Positions 1-4,910 of a DNA stretch of 5,398 nucleotides are shown here, piece by piece. This stretch comes from JANQPX01 sp039028235 (lineage in GTDB: Bacteria; Pseudomonadota; Alphaproteobacteria; Geminicoccales; Geminicoccaceae), in the NCBI GenBank assembly GCA_039028235.1, contig JBCCIN010000360.1:1-5398 (forward strand), read 5' to 3'. Position 1 is the first letter of the stretch. Every line of letters starts with the position of its first letter. The notes under the pieces were generated by a model. That model was not told where the DNA came from, did not search any database, and worked only from the letters and a program-made list of their open reading frames with translations. Made by a program: the position numbers and the translations under genes.

Positions 1-718
1 CGGCTATTTCGCTGATCCTGGAAGAAAGGACGTCGCGAACCTCGCCTATGTCGGCTTTCCGATCGCCGAAGTCGACGTTGATGGCCGCGCCATCATCACC
101 AAGCTCGACCGCGCGGGCGGCGAGGTCAGCGAACGCACCGTCAAGGAACAATTGCTATATGAGGTCCACGATCCCAGCGCCTATCTGACGCCCGATGTAA
201 CGGCCGACTTCTCCGATGTCAGATTGACGCCCGAAGGAGAAAATCGCATTCGGATCAGTGGCGCCAGCGGCCGCAAGAGACCGGATCAGTTGAAGGTGAC
301 GGTGGCATTCGACGGCGGTTTTCTGGCTGAGGCCGGAATCTCCTATGCCGGGCCAGGTGCTGGACGACGGGCGGCGCTGGCGCGCGATATCCTTCGGGAG
401 CGCATGACGCGTCTGCACGGCAGCAATGGACCGCTTCGCCTGGATCTCATCGGTCAGCGTTCACTGCATACAAATGCAGGCGGTGACGACGAGTTGGGGC
501 AGATCGACGACGCGCGCGACGTACGTTTACGCGCTGCCCTTCGGTCCGATGAACGCGAGGTCGCCGAGCTTCTCCTTTGGGAGATGGAAGCGCTGCTCTG
601 TTGCGGCCCTGCCGGCGGCGGCGGTTTTCGCGGACAGATCACACCGAGCGTCATCACGCATAGCGCCTATCTACAGCGCGACAGCGCTCAGCCTACACTC
701 AGGATTGTCGAGACATGA
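1..718 (+). CDS. AtuA-family protein (DUF1446), 3' part, truncated at the window start
   Basis: The reading frame is open from the first full codon at position 2 to TGA at 716-718, giving 238 residues with the N-terminus outside the window. The visible start carries the family's recognisable core: GYFADPGRKDV, then LAYVGFPIAEVDVDG, then TVKEQLLYEVHDPSAYLTPDV and ADF (about residues 1-70 of the fragment), followed by an FLAEAGISYAGPGA segment. AtuA was named from acyclic terpene (citronellol/geraniol) utilisation in Pseudomonas. Its exact reaction is not established as far as I know, and many homologues sit in other acyl-CoA catabolic operons, so a terpene role here is only a possibility. The end is a Gly-rich tail (about 596-630) before ITPSVITHSAYLQRD. 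The gene overlaps the next one by ATGA, so the two are almost certainly co-transcribed and translationally coupled. Family identity is sure; substrate is unknown. Confidence 0.9.
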   Translation, partial: GYFADPGRKDVANLAYVGFPIAEVDVDGRAIITKLDRAGGEVSERTVKEQLLYEVHDPSAYLTPDVTADFSDVRLTPEGENRIRISGASGRKRPDQLKVTVAFDGGFLAEAGISYAGPGAGRRAALARDILRERMTRLHGSNGPLRLDLIGQRSLHTNAGGDDELGQIDDARDVRLRAALRSDEREVAELLLWEMEALLCCGPAGGGGFRGQITPSVITHSAYLQRDSAQPTLRIVET

Positions 719-1050
719 GGCGGAGGGTCCCCCTTCACGAGGTCGCCCACGCGCGCGCCGGCGACAAAGGTGACCGCTCCAATGTGAGCCTTTTTGCTTA
801 TGACCCCGCTGACTACCCGGCCATCAAGGCACAGATCACGCCTGATCGATTGAAGGCGGCGTTTCCGGCATTGTTCAAGGGAGAGATTGAACGCTTCGAA
901 CTCGATCATCTCTGCGGTCTGAACTTCGTCATGGACCGCGCGCTGGAAGGTGGTGTCAACACATCTCTCAATCTTGACGCCCACGGCAAGTCCTGGAGCT
1001 TTCTTGTGCTCAGCCTGACCGTCGAGATCAATCGGGATAGCGACATCTGA
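715..1050 (+). CDS. AtuA-like ferredoxin-fold domain protein (small AtuA partner)
   Basis: This 111-residue protein starts at the ATG of the ATGA overlap with the AtuA gene and ends at TGA 1048-1050. It shows the family's hallmark near the N-terminus, LHEVAHARAGDKGDRSNVSLFAYDP (residues about 7-30), then DYPAIKAQITPDRLKAAFP, and a C-terminal stretch with LCGLNFVMDRALEGGVNTSLNLDAHGKS. In many bacteria this domain of about 100 residues is fused to the C-terminus of AtuA; in others, as here, it is a separate neighbouring gene. The split arrangement with a 4-base overlap suggests equal, coupled synthesis of two subunits of one complex. No signal peptide or membrane segment is seen, so it is probably cytoplasmic. 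The molecular function is unknown; the link to AtuA is strong by sequence and position. Confidence 0.9.
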   Translation: MRRRVPLHEVAHARAGDKGDRSNVSLFAYDPADYPAIKAQITPDRLKAAFPALFKGEIERFELDHLCGLNFVMDRALEGGVNTSLNLDAHGKSWSFLVLSLTVEINRDSDI

Positions 1051-1054
1051 TCAC

Positions 1055-1094
1055 GAGCCTCGCCTCTCCCATCACCCGGGAGAGACTGAGGCTC
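1055..1094. terminator. Two-part stem-loop between convergent genes, likely bidirectional terminator
   Basis: An outer stem GAGCCTC (1055-1061) pairs with GAGGCTC (1088-1094). An inner stem CTCTCCC (1064-1070) pairs with GGGAGAG (1078-1084) around a 7-base loop. Both arms are perfect 7-bp complements, separated by a small 2x3 internal loop. It starts 4 bases after the stop of the small AtuA partner (plus strand) and ends 24 bases before the stop of the H1-like gene (minus strand), where a shared terminator is expected. There is no clear T-run on either side, so intrinsic termination is inferred rather than shown. Confidence 0.6.
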
Positions 1095-1118
1095 GGATCG
1101 GATGATGAGGGGCGTGTC

Positions 1119-2087
1119 CTAGCGCTTCTGTGCTCGCTTTTCCTGGTTTTCCATCCATGTCGCCATCTTGACGAACATGTCCAGATACTGACGGCCGGCA
1201 GCATCAAGCCCTCGGCTCTTTTTGATCTGAGCGGCCCAGTCACGACAAAGACGCGTGAAGCCCTGCCCGATATGACCGCCCGAAGCCAGACCCAGCGCGG
1301 ATGCATGCTTGATCATGTCAGCGCTCATCCGCTTGGCCTTGACCGCGCGCGATGCGGTGCTGGTCTTGTTGATCGTCTTCCGCACGGCCGTCTTCCTGGC
1401 TGCAGCACGCACAGGGCGCTTCGCAGCCGTCTTCGTCTTGCTCGCAACCGTCTTCCTGGCGGCAGCGCGCACAGGGCGCTTCGCAGCCGTCTTCGTCTTG
1501 CTCGCAACCGTCTTCCTGGCGGCAGCGCGCACAGGACGCTTCGCAGCCGTCTTCGCCTTGCTCGCAACCGTCTTCTTGGCGGCAGCGCGCACAGGACGCT
1601 TCGCAGCCGTCTTCGCCTTGCTCGCAACCGTCTTCTTGGCGGCGGCACGCACAGGACGCTTCGCAGCCGTCTTCGCCTTGCTCGCAACCGTCTTCTTGGC
1701 AGCAGCGCGCACAGGGCGCTTCGCAGCCGTCTTCGTCTTGCTCGCAACCGTCTTCTTGGCGGCGGCACGCACAGGGCGCTTCGCAGCCGTCTTCGTCTTG
1801 CTCGCAACCGTCTTCTTGGCGGCGGCACGCACAGGACGCTTCGCAGCCGTCTTCGTCTTGCTCGCAGCCGTCTTCTTGGCGGCGGCGCGCACAGGGCGCT
1901 TCGCAGCCGTCTTCTTGGTCGCCGCGGTCTTCTTTGCAGCTGTCTTCTTTGCAGAAGCCTTGGCGGCCGGCTTGGCCTTGCTGCTGCGCTTCTTGGGCGA
2001 GGTGATCGGTTTCTTCTTTGCCGGCGTGCCGGCCCAAGGCGGCGTAGCGCCGTTGACCTTGGTCTCAACCTGACTTGCAACTGCCAT
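1119..2087 (-). CDS. Histone H1-like / AlgP-like Lys-Ala-Arg-rich repeat protein with unrecognised C-terminal domain
   Basis: The protein has 322 residues from ATG at 2087-2085, preceded by GGAG at 2095-2098 with 7-base spacing; an in-frame TTG directly before the ATG is less likely. Residues 1-56 form a basic, Pro/Ser/Lys-containing lead-in. Residues about 57-236 are nine tandem units of consensus KTKTAAKRPVRAAAKKTVAS. Residues about 253-322 are non-repetitive, with mixed composition including Trp, Tyr, Phe and one Cys (segments GLASGGHIGQGFTRLCRDW and GRQYLDMFVKMATWMENQE), which suggests a small folded helical domain. The net charge is extremely positive and there is no signal peptide or membrane segment, so DNA or nucleoid binding through the Lys/Ala tail is the natural inference, as for bacterial H1-like and AlgP-type proteins. 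The fold order (basic region first, globular region last) is notable, and no HU or IHF domain is visible. It is convergent with the AtuA pair and downstream of the peroxiredoxin in the same orientation. Coding is well supported; the function is inferred from composition only. Confidence 0.85.
   Translation of the reverse strand: MAVASQVETKVNGATPPWAGTPAKKKPITSPKKRSSKAKPAAKASAKKTAAKKTAATKKTAAKRPVRAAAKKTAASKTKTAAKRPVRAAAKKTVASKTKTAAKRPVRAAAKKTVASKTKTAAKRPVRAAAKKTVASKAKTAAKRPVRAAAKKTVASKAKTAAKRPVRAAAKKTVASKAKTAAKRPVRAAARKTVASKTKTAAKRPVRAAARKTVASKTKTAAKRPVRAAARKTAVRKTINKTSTASRAVKAKRMSADMIKHASALGLASGGHIGQGFTRLCRDWAAQIKKSRGLDAAGRQYLDMFVKMATWMENQEKRAQKR
1381..1920. repeat. Nine-copy 60-bp tandem repeat inside the H1-like gene
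   Basis: Nine consecutive units of exactly 60 bp can be read directly, each containing ACAGG(G/A)CGCTTCGCAGCCGT (plus strand) in the same register. The seven inner units (1441-1860) differ at only six columns of the unit: 16, 21, 24, 27, 36 and 56. The two end units are more diverged at their outer edges (1381-1388 and 1912-1920), as expected for an array that grows and shrinks by unequal exchange or slippage. Unit length is a multiple of three, so copy-number change keeps the frame and adds or removes 20 residues. In the coding (minus) frame, four of the six variable columns are silent; column 16 is Lys/Arg and column 56 is Thr/Ala. Confidence 0.97.
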
Positions 2088-2239
2088 CAATAATCTCCGA
2101 AACGGTTTCCATAACCGCCTTCTTTCCCGAAAAAGTTGAATTTTCGGTTAACGTCAGAGCGATTGATGGCAAATCAGACGTTTCGGCCTGCTTTTTGATG
2201 CATCATCGACAAGATCTGTGACAAATGGATCGCAGTCGC
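2088..2239 (-). promoter_or_regulatory. Leader/intergenic region upstream of the H1-like gene with two short dyads
   Basis: This 152-base, relatively AT-rich gap lies between the peroxiredoxin stop and the H1-like start. It holds a 7-7-7 dyad (CCGAAAA at 2127-2133, TTTTCGG at 2141-2147), a 5-1-5 dyad (GAAAC at 2099-2103, GTTTC at 2105-2109) directly next to the ribosome binding site, and a perfect 10-bp palindrome TGATGCATCA (2196-2205). A TTGCCA -35-like hexamer occurs at 2172-2167 on the minus strand but has no good -10 partner. The region probably contains the promoter and perhaps an operator of the H1-like gene. No specific regulator can be named. Confidence 0.35.
2095..2098 (-). promoter_or_regulatory. 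Ribosome binding site of the H1-like gene
   Basis: GGAG on the minus strand lies 7 bases before the ATG at 2087-2085. It fixes the start at the ATG rather than at the adjacent in-frame TTG (2090-2088). Confidence 0.65.
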
Positions 2240-2821
2240 TCAGGCGGCAGGCCGCCTGGGATGTGCCAGCAGCCAGACGATCACCTCCTCCGCGGCATCG
2301 TTCGGGGGAAACACAGGGTAGAACACGTGATCGATCATGCCTTCGGTGACCACGAGGGTGAGGCGCTTGATCAGGATCGATCCTTCGACCTCGAAAGTTG
2401 GCAGATCGAGGCTGCCAGCGAAGCGGCACTCACCGTCGCTCAGCAGCGGAAACGGCAGGGAAAGCCGTTCTGCGATTTCCTTCAGGTCGTCGGGCGACTG
2501 CGTGCTGAGGCCGACCACGTCGGCATGCAGGGCGCGGATGTCGTCATACTGGTCGCGAAAGGCCATCGATTCCGGCGTACAGCCTCGGGCACCTGGAATG
2601 TCGTTCCAACCCTCCGGCAACGGCACACCCGGACGACCCGCCCGCGGGAAGCAGTAGACGACGGTTCGGCCGGGCCGTGTGGCAAGCTCAAGCGAGCCGC
2701 CTCGGCTGGACGGAAGGGCTATGGCGTGCAGCGGCCGGCCAATCAGATGATCACAGGCGCCGTCGTCCTCGGGCTGAGGGAGATCGTCGGGAAGGATTGA
2801 CGGATCGTGGGGCTCGCTCAT
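2240..2821 (-). CDS. Peroxiredoxin (AhpC/TSA-type, BCP-like, GARGCTPE family)
   Basis: The protein has 193 residues, starting at ATG 2821-2819, 4 bases after the GPx stop. A longer GTG start at 2896 would lie inside the GPx gene. The thioredoxin-fold core runs from about residue 26 (HLIGRPLHAIALPS) through TVVYCFPRAGRPG (53-65), a short insertion with LPEGWNDIPGARG, and the peroxidatic cysteine C81 in GCTPES. It continues with AFRDQYDDI, VVGLSTQS (102-109), ERLSLPFPLLSD (118-129), LPTFEVEG (140-147), KRLTLVV and VFYPVFPPNDAAEEV near the end. Peroxiredoxins reduce hydrogen peroxide and organic peroxides through this cysteine, usually recycled by thioredoxin or glutathione. The site five residues after C81, where BCP-type enzymes carry a resolving cysteine, is Met86 here. 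Other cysteines are C23, C57 and C132. No signal peptide is seen, so it is probably cytosolic. It is co-transcribed with the upstream GPx gene. Confidence 0.92.
   Translation of the reverse strand: MSEPHDPSILPDDLPQPEDDGACDHLIGRPLHAIALPSSRGGSLELATRPGRTVVYCFPRAGRPGVPLPEGWNDIPGARGCTPESMAFRDQYDDIRALHADVVGLSTQSPDDLKEIAERLSLPFPLLSDGECRFAGSLDLPTFEVEGSILIKRLTLVVTEGMIDHVFYPVFPPNDAAEEVIVWLLAHPRRPAA
2241..2258 (-). terminator. Short GC-rich hairpin overlapping the peroxiredoxin stop codon
   Basis: CAGGCGG (2241-2247) and CCGCCTG (2252-2258) form a perfect 7-bp stem with a 4-base loop, covering the last codons and most of the TGA of the peroxiredoxin gene. There is no T-run after it in the direction of transcription, so it may be a weak terminator, an mRNA-end stabiliser, or chance in GC-rich coding DNA. 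Confidence 0.25.
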
Positions 2822-2825
2822 GGCA

Positions 2826-3383
2826 TCAGCGCAGGGCTCGCTCGATGGCGTCGGTGATCTCAGCGCCGCCCGGTTCCGCCTTCGAGGGCCAGGCACCGAC
2901 CAGGCGGCCTTCCGGATCGACCAGATATTTGTGGAAATTCCAGCGCGGCAGACTGCTTTCGCCGAATTGATCGGCGACGAGACGAAAGAAAGGATGGGCG
3001 TCCTTACCCTTGACCGTCTGCTTTTCCGTCAGCGGGAAATCGACGTCGAAATTGACCTCGCAGAAATCCTTGATCTCGGCCTCGCTGCCAGGCTCCTGCT
3101 GGCCGAAATCGTTGGAGGGAACGCCCAGCACGACGAGACCGCGGTCACGATAGCGTTCATAGACCTCCTGCAGCCCTGCATATTGATAGGTGAAGCCGCA
3201 AAGGGACGCCGTGTTCACCACCAGGACCGCCTTCCCGGCGAAGCTCGAGAGCGGCAGCGGCTGGCCGTCGATCGAGGTGAAGTCGACCTCGTGGGCCGAC
3301 GGCGAGTTGGCTCGGGCCGTTTCGGGCGTCGGTAGCCAAAGACCGACGGCAAGGGCTGCGATCAGGGTGATGGCCTTCAACAT
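2826..3383 (-). CDS. Glutathione peroxidase family protein (thioredoxin-type, Cys), with predicted Sec signal peptide
   Basis: The protein has 185 residues from ATG 3383-3381, with GGAG at 3392-3395 eight bases upstream. A longer TTG start at 3443 would run through the likely promoter and adds a non-family leader. Residues 1-25 look like a Sec signal peptide: MLK, a hydrophobic core AITLIAALAVGLWL, and a cleavage-like ARA before Asn26. The catalytic tetrad of the family is visible: C62 in NTASLCGFT, Q96 in NDFGQQEPG, and W148-N149 in RWNFHKYLVD. C108 (DFCEVNF) sits at the place of the resolving cysteine of thioredoxin-dependent 2-Cys GPx enzymes. The third, dispensable cysteine of many homologues (PCNQF) is Ser90 here. 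The protein should reduce peroxides, probably outside the cytoplasm and using a thioredoxin-like donor rather than glutathione. It is first in a two-gene unit with the peroxiredoxin. Family is certain; export is well supported but inferred. Confidence 0.95.
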   Translation of the reverse strand: MLKAITLIAALAVGLWLPTPETARANSPSAHEVDFTSIDGQPLPLSSFAGKAVLVVNTASLCGFTYQYAGLQEVYERYRDRGLVVLGVPSNDFGQQEPGSEAEIKDFCEVNFDVDFPLTEKQTVKGKDAHPFFRLVADQFGESSLPRWNFHKYLVDPEGRLVGAWPSKAEPGGAEITDAIERALR

Positions 3384-3391
3384 CGTCACGG

Positions 3392-3395
3392 CTCC
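3392..3395 (-). promoter_or_regulatory. Ribosome binding site of the GPx gene
   Basis: GGAG on the minus strand lies 8 bases before the ATG at 3383. It supports the start that begins with the signal peptide. Confidence 0.65.
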
Positions 3396-3413
3396 GATCG
3401 TCTCTGAACGCGC

Positions 3414-3443
3414 ATCATATCGTTCATCTCTTGATCGCGACAA
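3414..3443 (-). promoter_or_regulatory. Candidate sigma-70-type promoter of the GPx-peroxiredoxin unit
   Basis: On the minus strand, TTGTCG (3443-3438) and TATGAT (3419-3414) are separated by 18 bases. The -10 matches TATAAT at five of six positions and the -35 matches TTGACA at four of six. The predicted start point leaves a leader of roughly 20-25 bases before the GPx ATG, including its ribosome binding site. This is pattern matching only. Confidence 0.5.
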
Positions 3444-3557
3444 TGGAAATCGAAAGGTGATGCCCGACGCTCACACCAGCCGATGATGAACAGTTCTTGT
3501 CGCTGACCTCAGCTCCTTGCTAGGAGAGAGGTTTGGTCAATTCAGATCGAGGGCCTG

Positions 3558-4850
3558 ATGCTCTACGCGACTTTGGCGGTGGTGCTGCTGTTGACGGCTT
3601 CCGCCTTCACGTCCGGTACCGAAACCGCGATGACCGGCGCGTCGACCGCGCGCATCCATCAACAGGCCGGTGAGGGCAACCGCCGGGCGAGGCTGGCAAA
3701 AAGGCTGCTGGATCAGAAGGAGAAGCTGATCGGTTCGCTACTGCTCGGCAACAATCTCTTTAACGTGCTCGCAACCGCCATTGCGGCTGACGTCTTGATC
3801 AAGCTGTTCGGCGATGCCGGCATCGCCTATGCGACCCTGATCATGACGGCGTTGGTGGTGATCTTCGCCGAAGTTCTCCCGAAGACCTATGCGATCAGAA
3901 ATCCCGAGCGCATGGCCCTTGGCATCGCGCCGGTTGCCAACCTGCTGGTGCTGGTGCTCTCCCCGGTAACGCAGGCGGTGCAATGGCTGATCAACGGGGC
4001 CTTTCGCCTTTTCGGCGTGCGGGCACAGCCCGACCTCTACTCTTCGTCGCACGAGGCCCTGCGCGGCACCATCGAGCTGCATACCGAGCAGGGCACCATG
4101 ACCAAACAGGATCGCGACATGCTCGGCGGCATTCTCGATCTCGCCGAGGTCGAGGTGCGCGCGGTCATGACCCATCGGGGCTCGATGGAGACGATCGATG
4201 CAGCGCAGCCGATCATGCAGGTGCTGGAGCAGGTGGTCGCCAGCCCCTACTCGCGCCTCCCTGTCTGGCAGGGGGAGCCCGAGAGCATCATCGGCGTGCT
4301 GCACGCGAAGGACCTGCTGACGGCGGTGCAGCAGCACGGCGAGGATCTCGAAAAACTCAAGGTCGCCGATCTTTGCCAGCGCCCGTGGTTCGTGCCGGAT
4401 ACCACGCCTCTAAAGCGCCAGCTCATCGCCTTTCGCCAGCGCCGGCAGCATCTGGCGATGGTCGTGGACGAATATGGCGATCTCGAAGGGCTGGTGACGC
4501 TCGAGGACATCATCGAGGAGATCGTCGGCGAGATCACGGACGAGACCGACGTCGAGCAGGAGGGCATCCTGCCGCAGTCCGACGGCTCCTATCTGGTGAG
4601 CGGCTGGATCACCATGCGCGACATCAACCGGGCGCTCGGCTGGAAGCTGCCGGACGAAGAGGCCGCCACCATCGCCGGTCTGGTCATCCACGAAGCGCAG
4701 CGCATCCCCGAGGTCGGCCAGAACTTTTCGTTCCACGGGTTTCGCTTCGTTGTGCTGCGCCGACAAAAAAACCAGATCGTGCTGTTGAAGATCATTCCGC
4801 CGAGTGGTGGGGACGATGAGGCAGGCGAGACGCAAGAGGTGCGTGTTTAG
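3558..4850 (+). CDS. CNNM/CorC (HlyC/CorC, UPF0053) family membrane protein with CBS pair
   Basis: The protein has 430 residues, ATG 3558 to TAG 4850, a normal length for the family. The DUF21/CNNM membrane domain covers about residues 1-155: a first hydrophobic segment at 3-18 leading to SGTETAMTGAS (19-29, the usual SGSETA motif), LLLGNNLFNVLATA (61-74), a segment at about 88-104 ending in FAEVLPKTYA (103-112), and a last segment at about 121-145. Two CBS domains follow, roughly 200-260 (VMTHRG, PYSRLPVW, IIGVLHAKDLL) and 275-330 (HLAMVVDEYGDLEGLVTLEDIIEEIVGEI). They are typical nucleotide-binding regulatory modules. A CorC_HlyC domain occupies about 340-415 (GSYLVSGWITMRDINRALGW, IAGLVIHEAQRIPEVGQ). 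Members of this family are linked to magnesium and cobalt transport (CNNM/CorC, with a Na+/Mg2+ exchange model). Despite the name, a haemolysin role is not implied. It sits in the inner membrane with a cytosolic C-terminus. It is divergent from GPx and is probably transcribed alone or with the gene that follows 60 bases later. Confidence 0.95.
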   Translation: MLYATLAVVLLLTASAFTSGTETAMTGASTARIHQQAGEGNRRARLAKRLLDQKEKLIGSLLLGNNLFNVLATAIAADVLIKLFGDAGIAYATLIMTALVVIFAEVLPKTYAIRNPERMALGIAPVANLLVLVLSPVTQAVQWLINGAFRLFGVRAQPDLYSSSHEALRGTIELHTEQGTMTKQDRDMLGGILDLAEVEVRAVMTHRGSMETIDAAQPIMQVLEQVVASPYSRLPVWQGEPESIIGVLHAKDLLTAVQQHGEDLEKLKVADLCQRPWFVPDTTPLKRQLIAFRQRRQHLAMVVDEYGDLEGLVTLEDIIEEIVGEITDETDVEQEGILPQSDGSYLVSGWITMRDINRALGWKLPDEEAATIAGLVIHEAQRIPEVGQNFSFHGFRFVVLRRQKNQIVLLKIIPPSGGDDEAGETQEVRV

Positions 4851-4910
4851 GCGATTGCCAGTATAGCTGAGCTTGATTGGTAAGCCGATTTCAACGTCGG
4901 ATGTTCGTTC

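Larger units (their letters stand above)
3384..3557. promoter_or_regulatory. Divergent intergenic region between the GPx and CNNM/CorC genes
   Basis: This 174-base gap lies between genes pointing away from each other, so it must hold promoters for both. The minus-strand promoter is described separately. For the plus strand, TTGTCG (3497-3502) followed after 17 bases by CTAGGA (3520-3525) is a weak candidate. The heptamer TTGTCGC occurs twice, in outward-facing orientation (minus strand 3443-3437, plus strand 3497-3503). The start of the CNNM gene is preceded by GAGGG at 3549-3553 with 4-base spacing. No small gene or RNA is evident. Confidence 0.5.

Noticed and set aside
1381..1920. Possible CRISPR-like array because of the regular 60-bp period.
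   Set aside because: The copies are direct head-to-tail repeats with no unique spacers, and they are in frame within a protein gene.
1318..2080. Two other minus-strand repeat frames, one Cys/Glu-rich (QEDGCEQ units) and one Arg-rich.
   Set aside because: They are shifted frames of the same repeat and no good start context was seen. The Lys/Ala/Arg frame fits a known protein type and has a supported start.
1272..2093. Long plus-strand open frames (1272-2093 and 1309-2073) opposite the H1-like gene, one of them hydrophobic and repetitive.
   Set aside because: They exist because the 60-bp unit has no stop in any frame. They lack a ribosome binding site and a non-repetitive domain, whereas the minus frame has GGAG, an ATG and a plausible folded C-terminus.
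2225..2800. Plus-strand open frame of 191 codons opposite the peroxiredoxin.
   Set aside because: The minus frame has clear peroxiredoxin motifs. The plus frame has no recognisable features.
2822..2896. Longer peroxiredoxin start at GTG 2896.
   Set aside because: It would overlap the GPx gene by 71 bases and adds a low-complexity Arg/Pro leader; the ATG 4 bases after the GPx stop fits translational coupling.
2820..3335. Plus-strand open frame of 171 codons opposite the GPx gene.
   Set aside because: The minus frame contains the full GPx catalytic tetrad; the plus frame is an antisense shadow in GC-rich DNA.
3384..3443. Longer GPx start at TTG 3443, adding 20 residues.
   Set aside because: It overlaps the predicted promoter and hides the signal peptide; the ATG at 3383 has a well-spaced GGAG.
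3983..4819. Plus-strand open frame of 278 codons in another frame inside the CNNM gene.
   Set aside because: Arg/Gly/Ala/His-rich shifted-frame product typical of GC-rich genes; the CNNM frame is unambiguous.
4885..4900. Weak inverted repeat CCGA...TCGG after the CNNM gene as a terminator.
   Set aside because: The stem is only 4 bp with an 8-base loop and no T-run; too weak to annotate.
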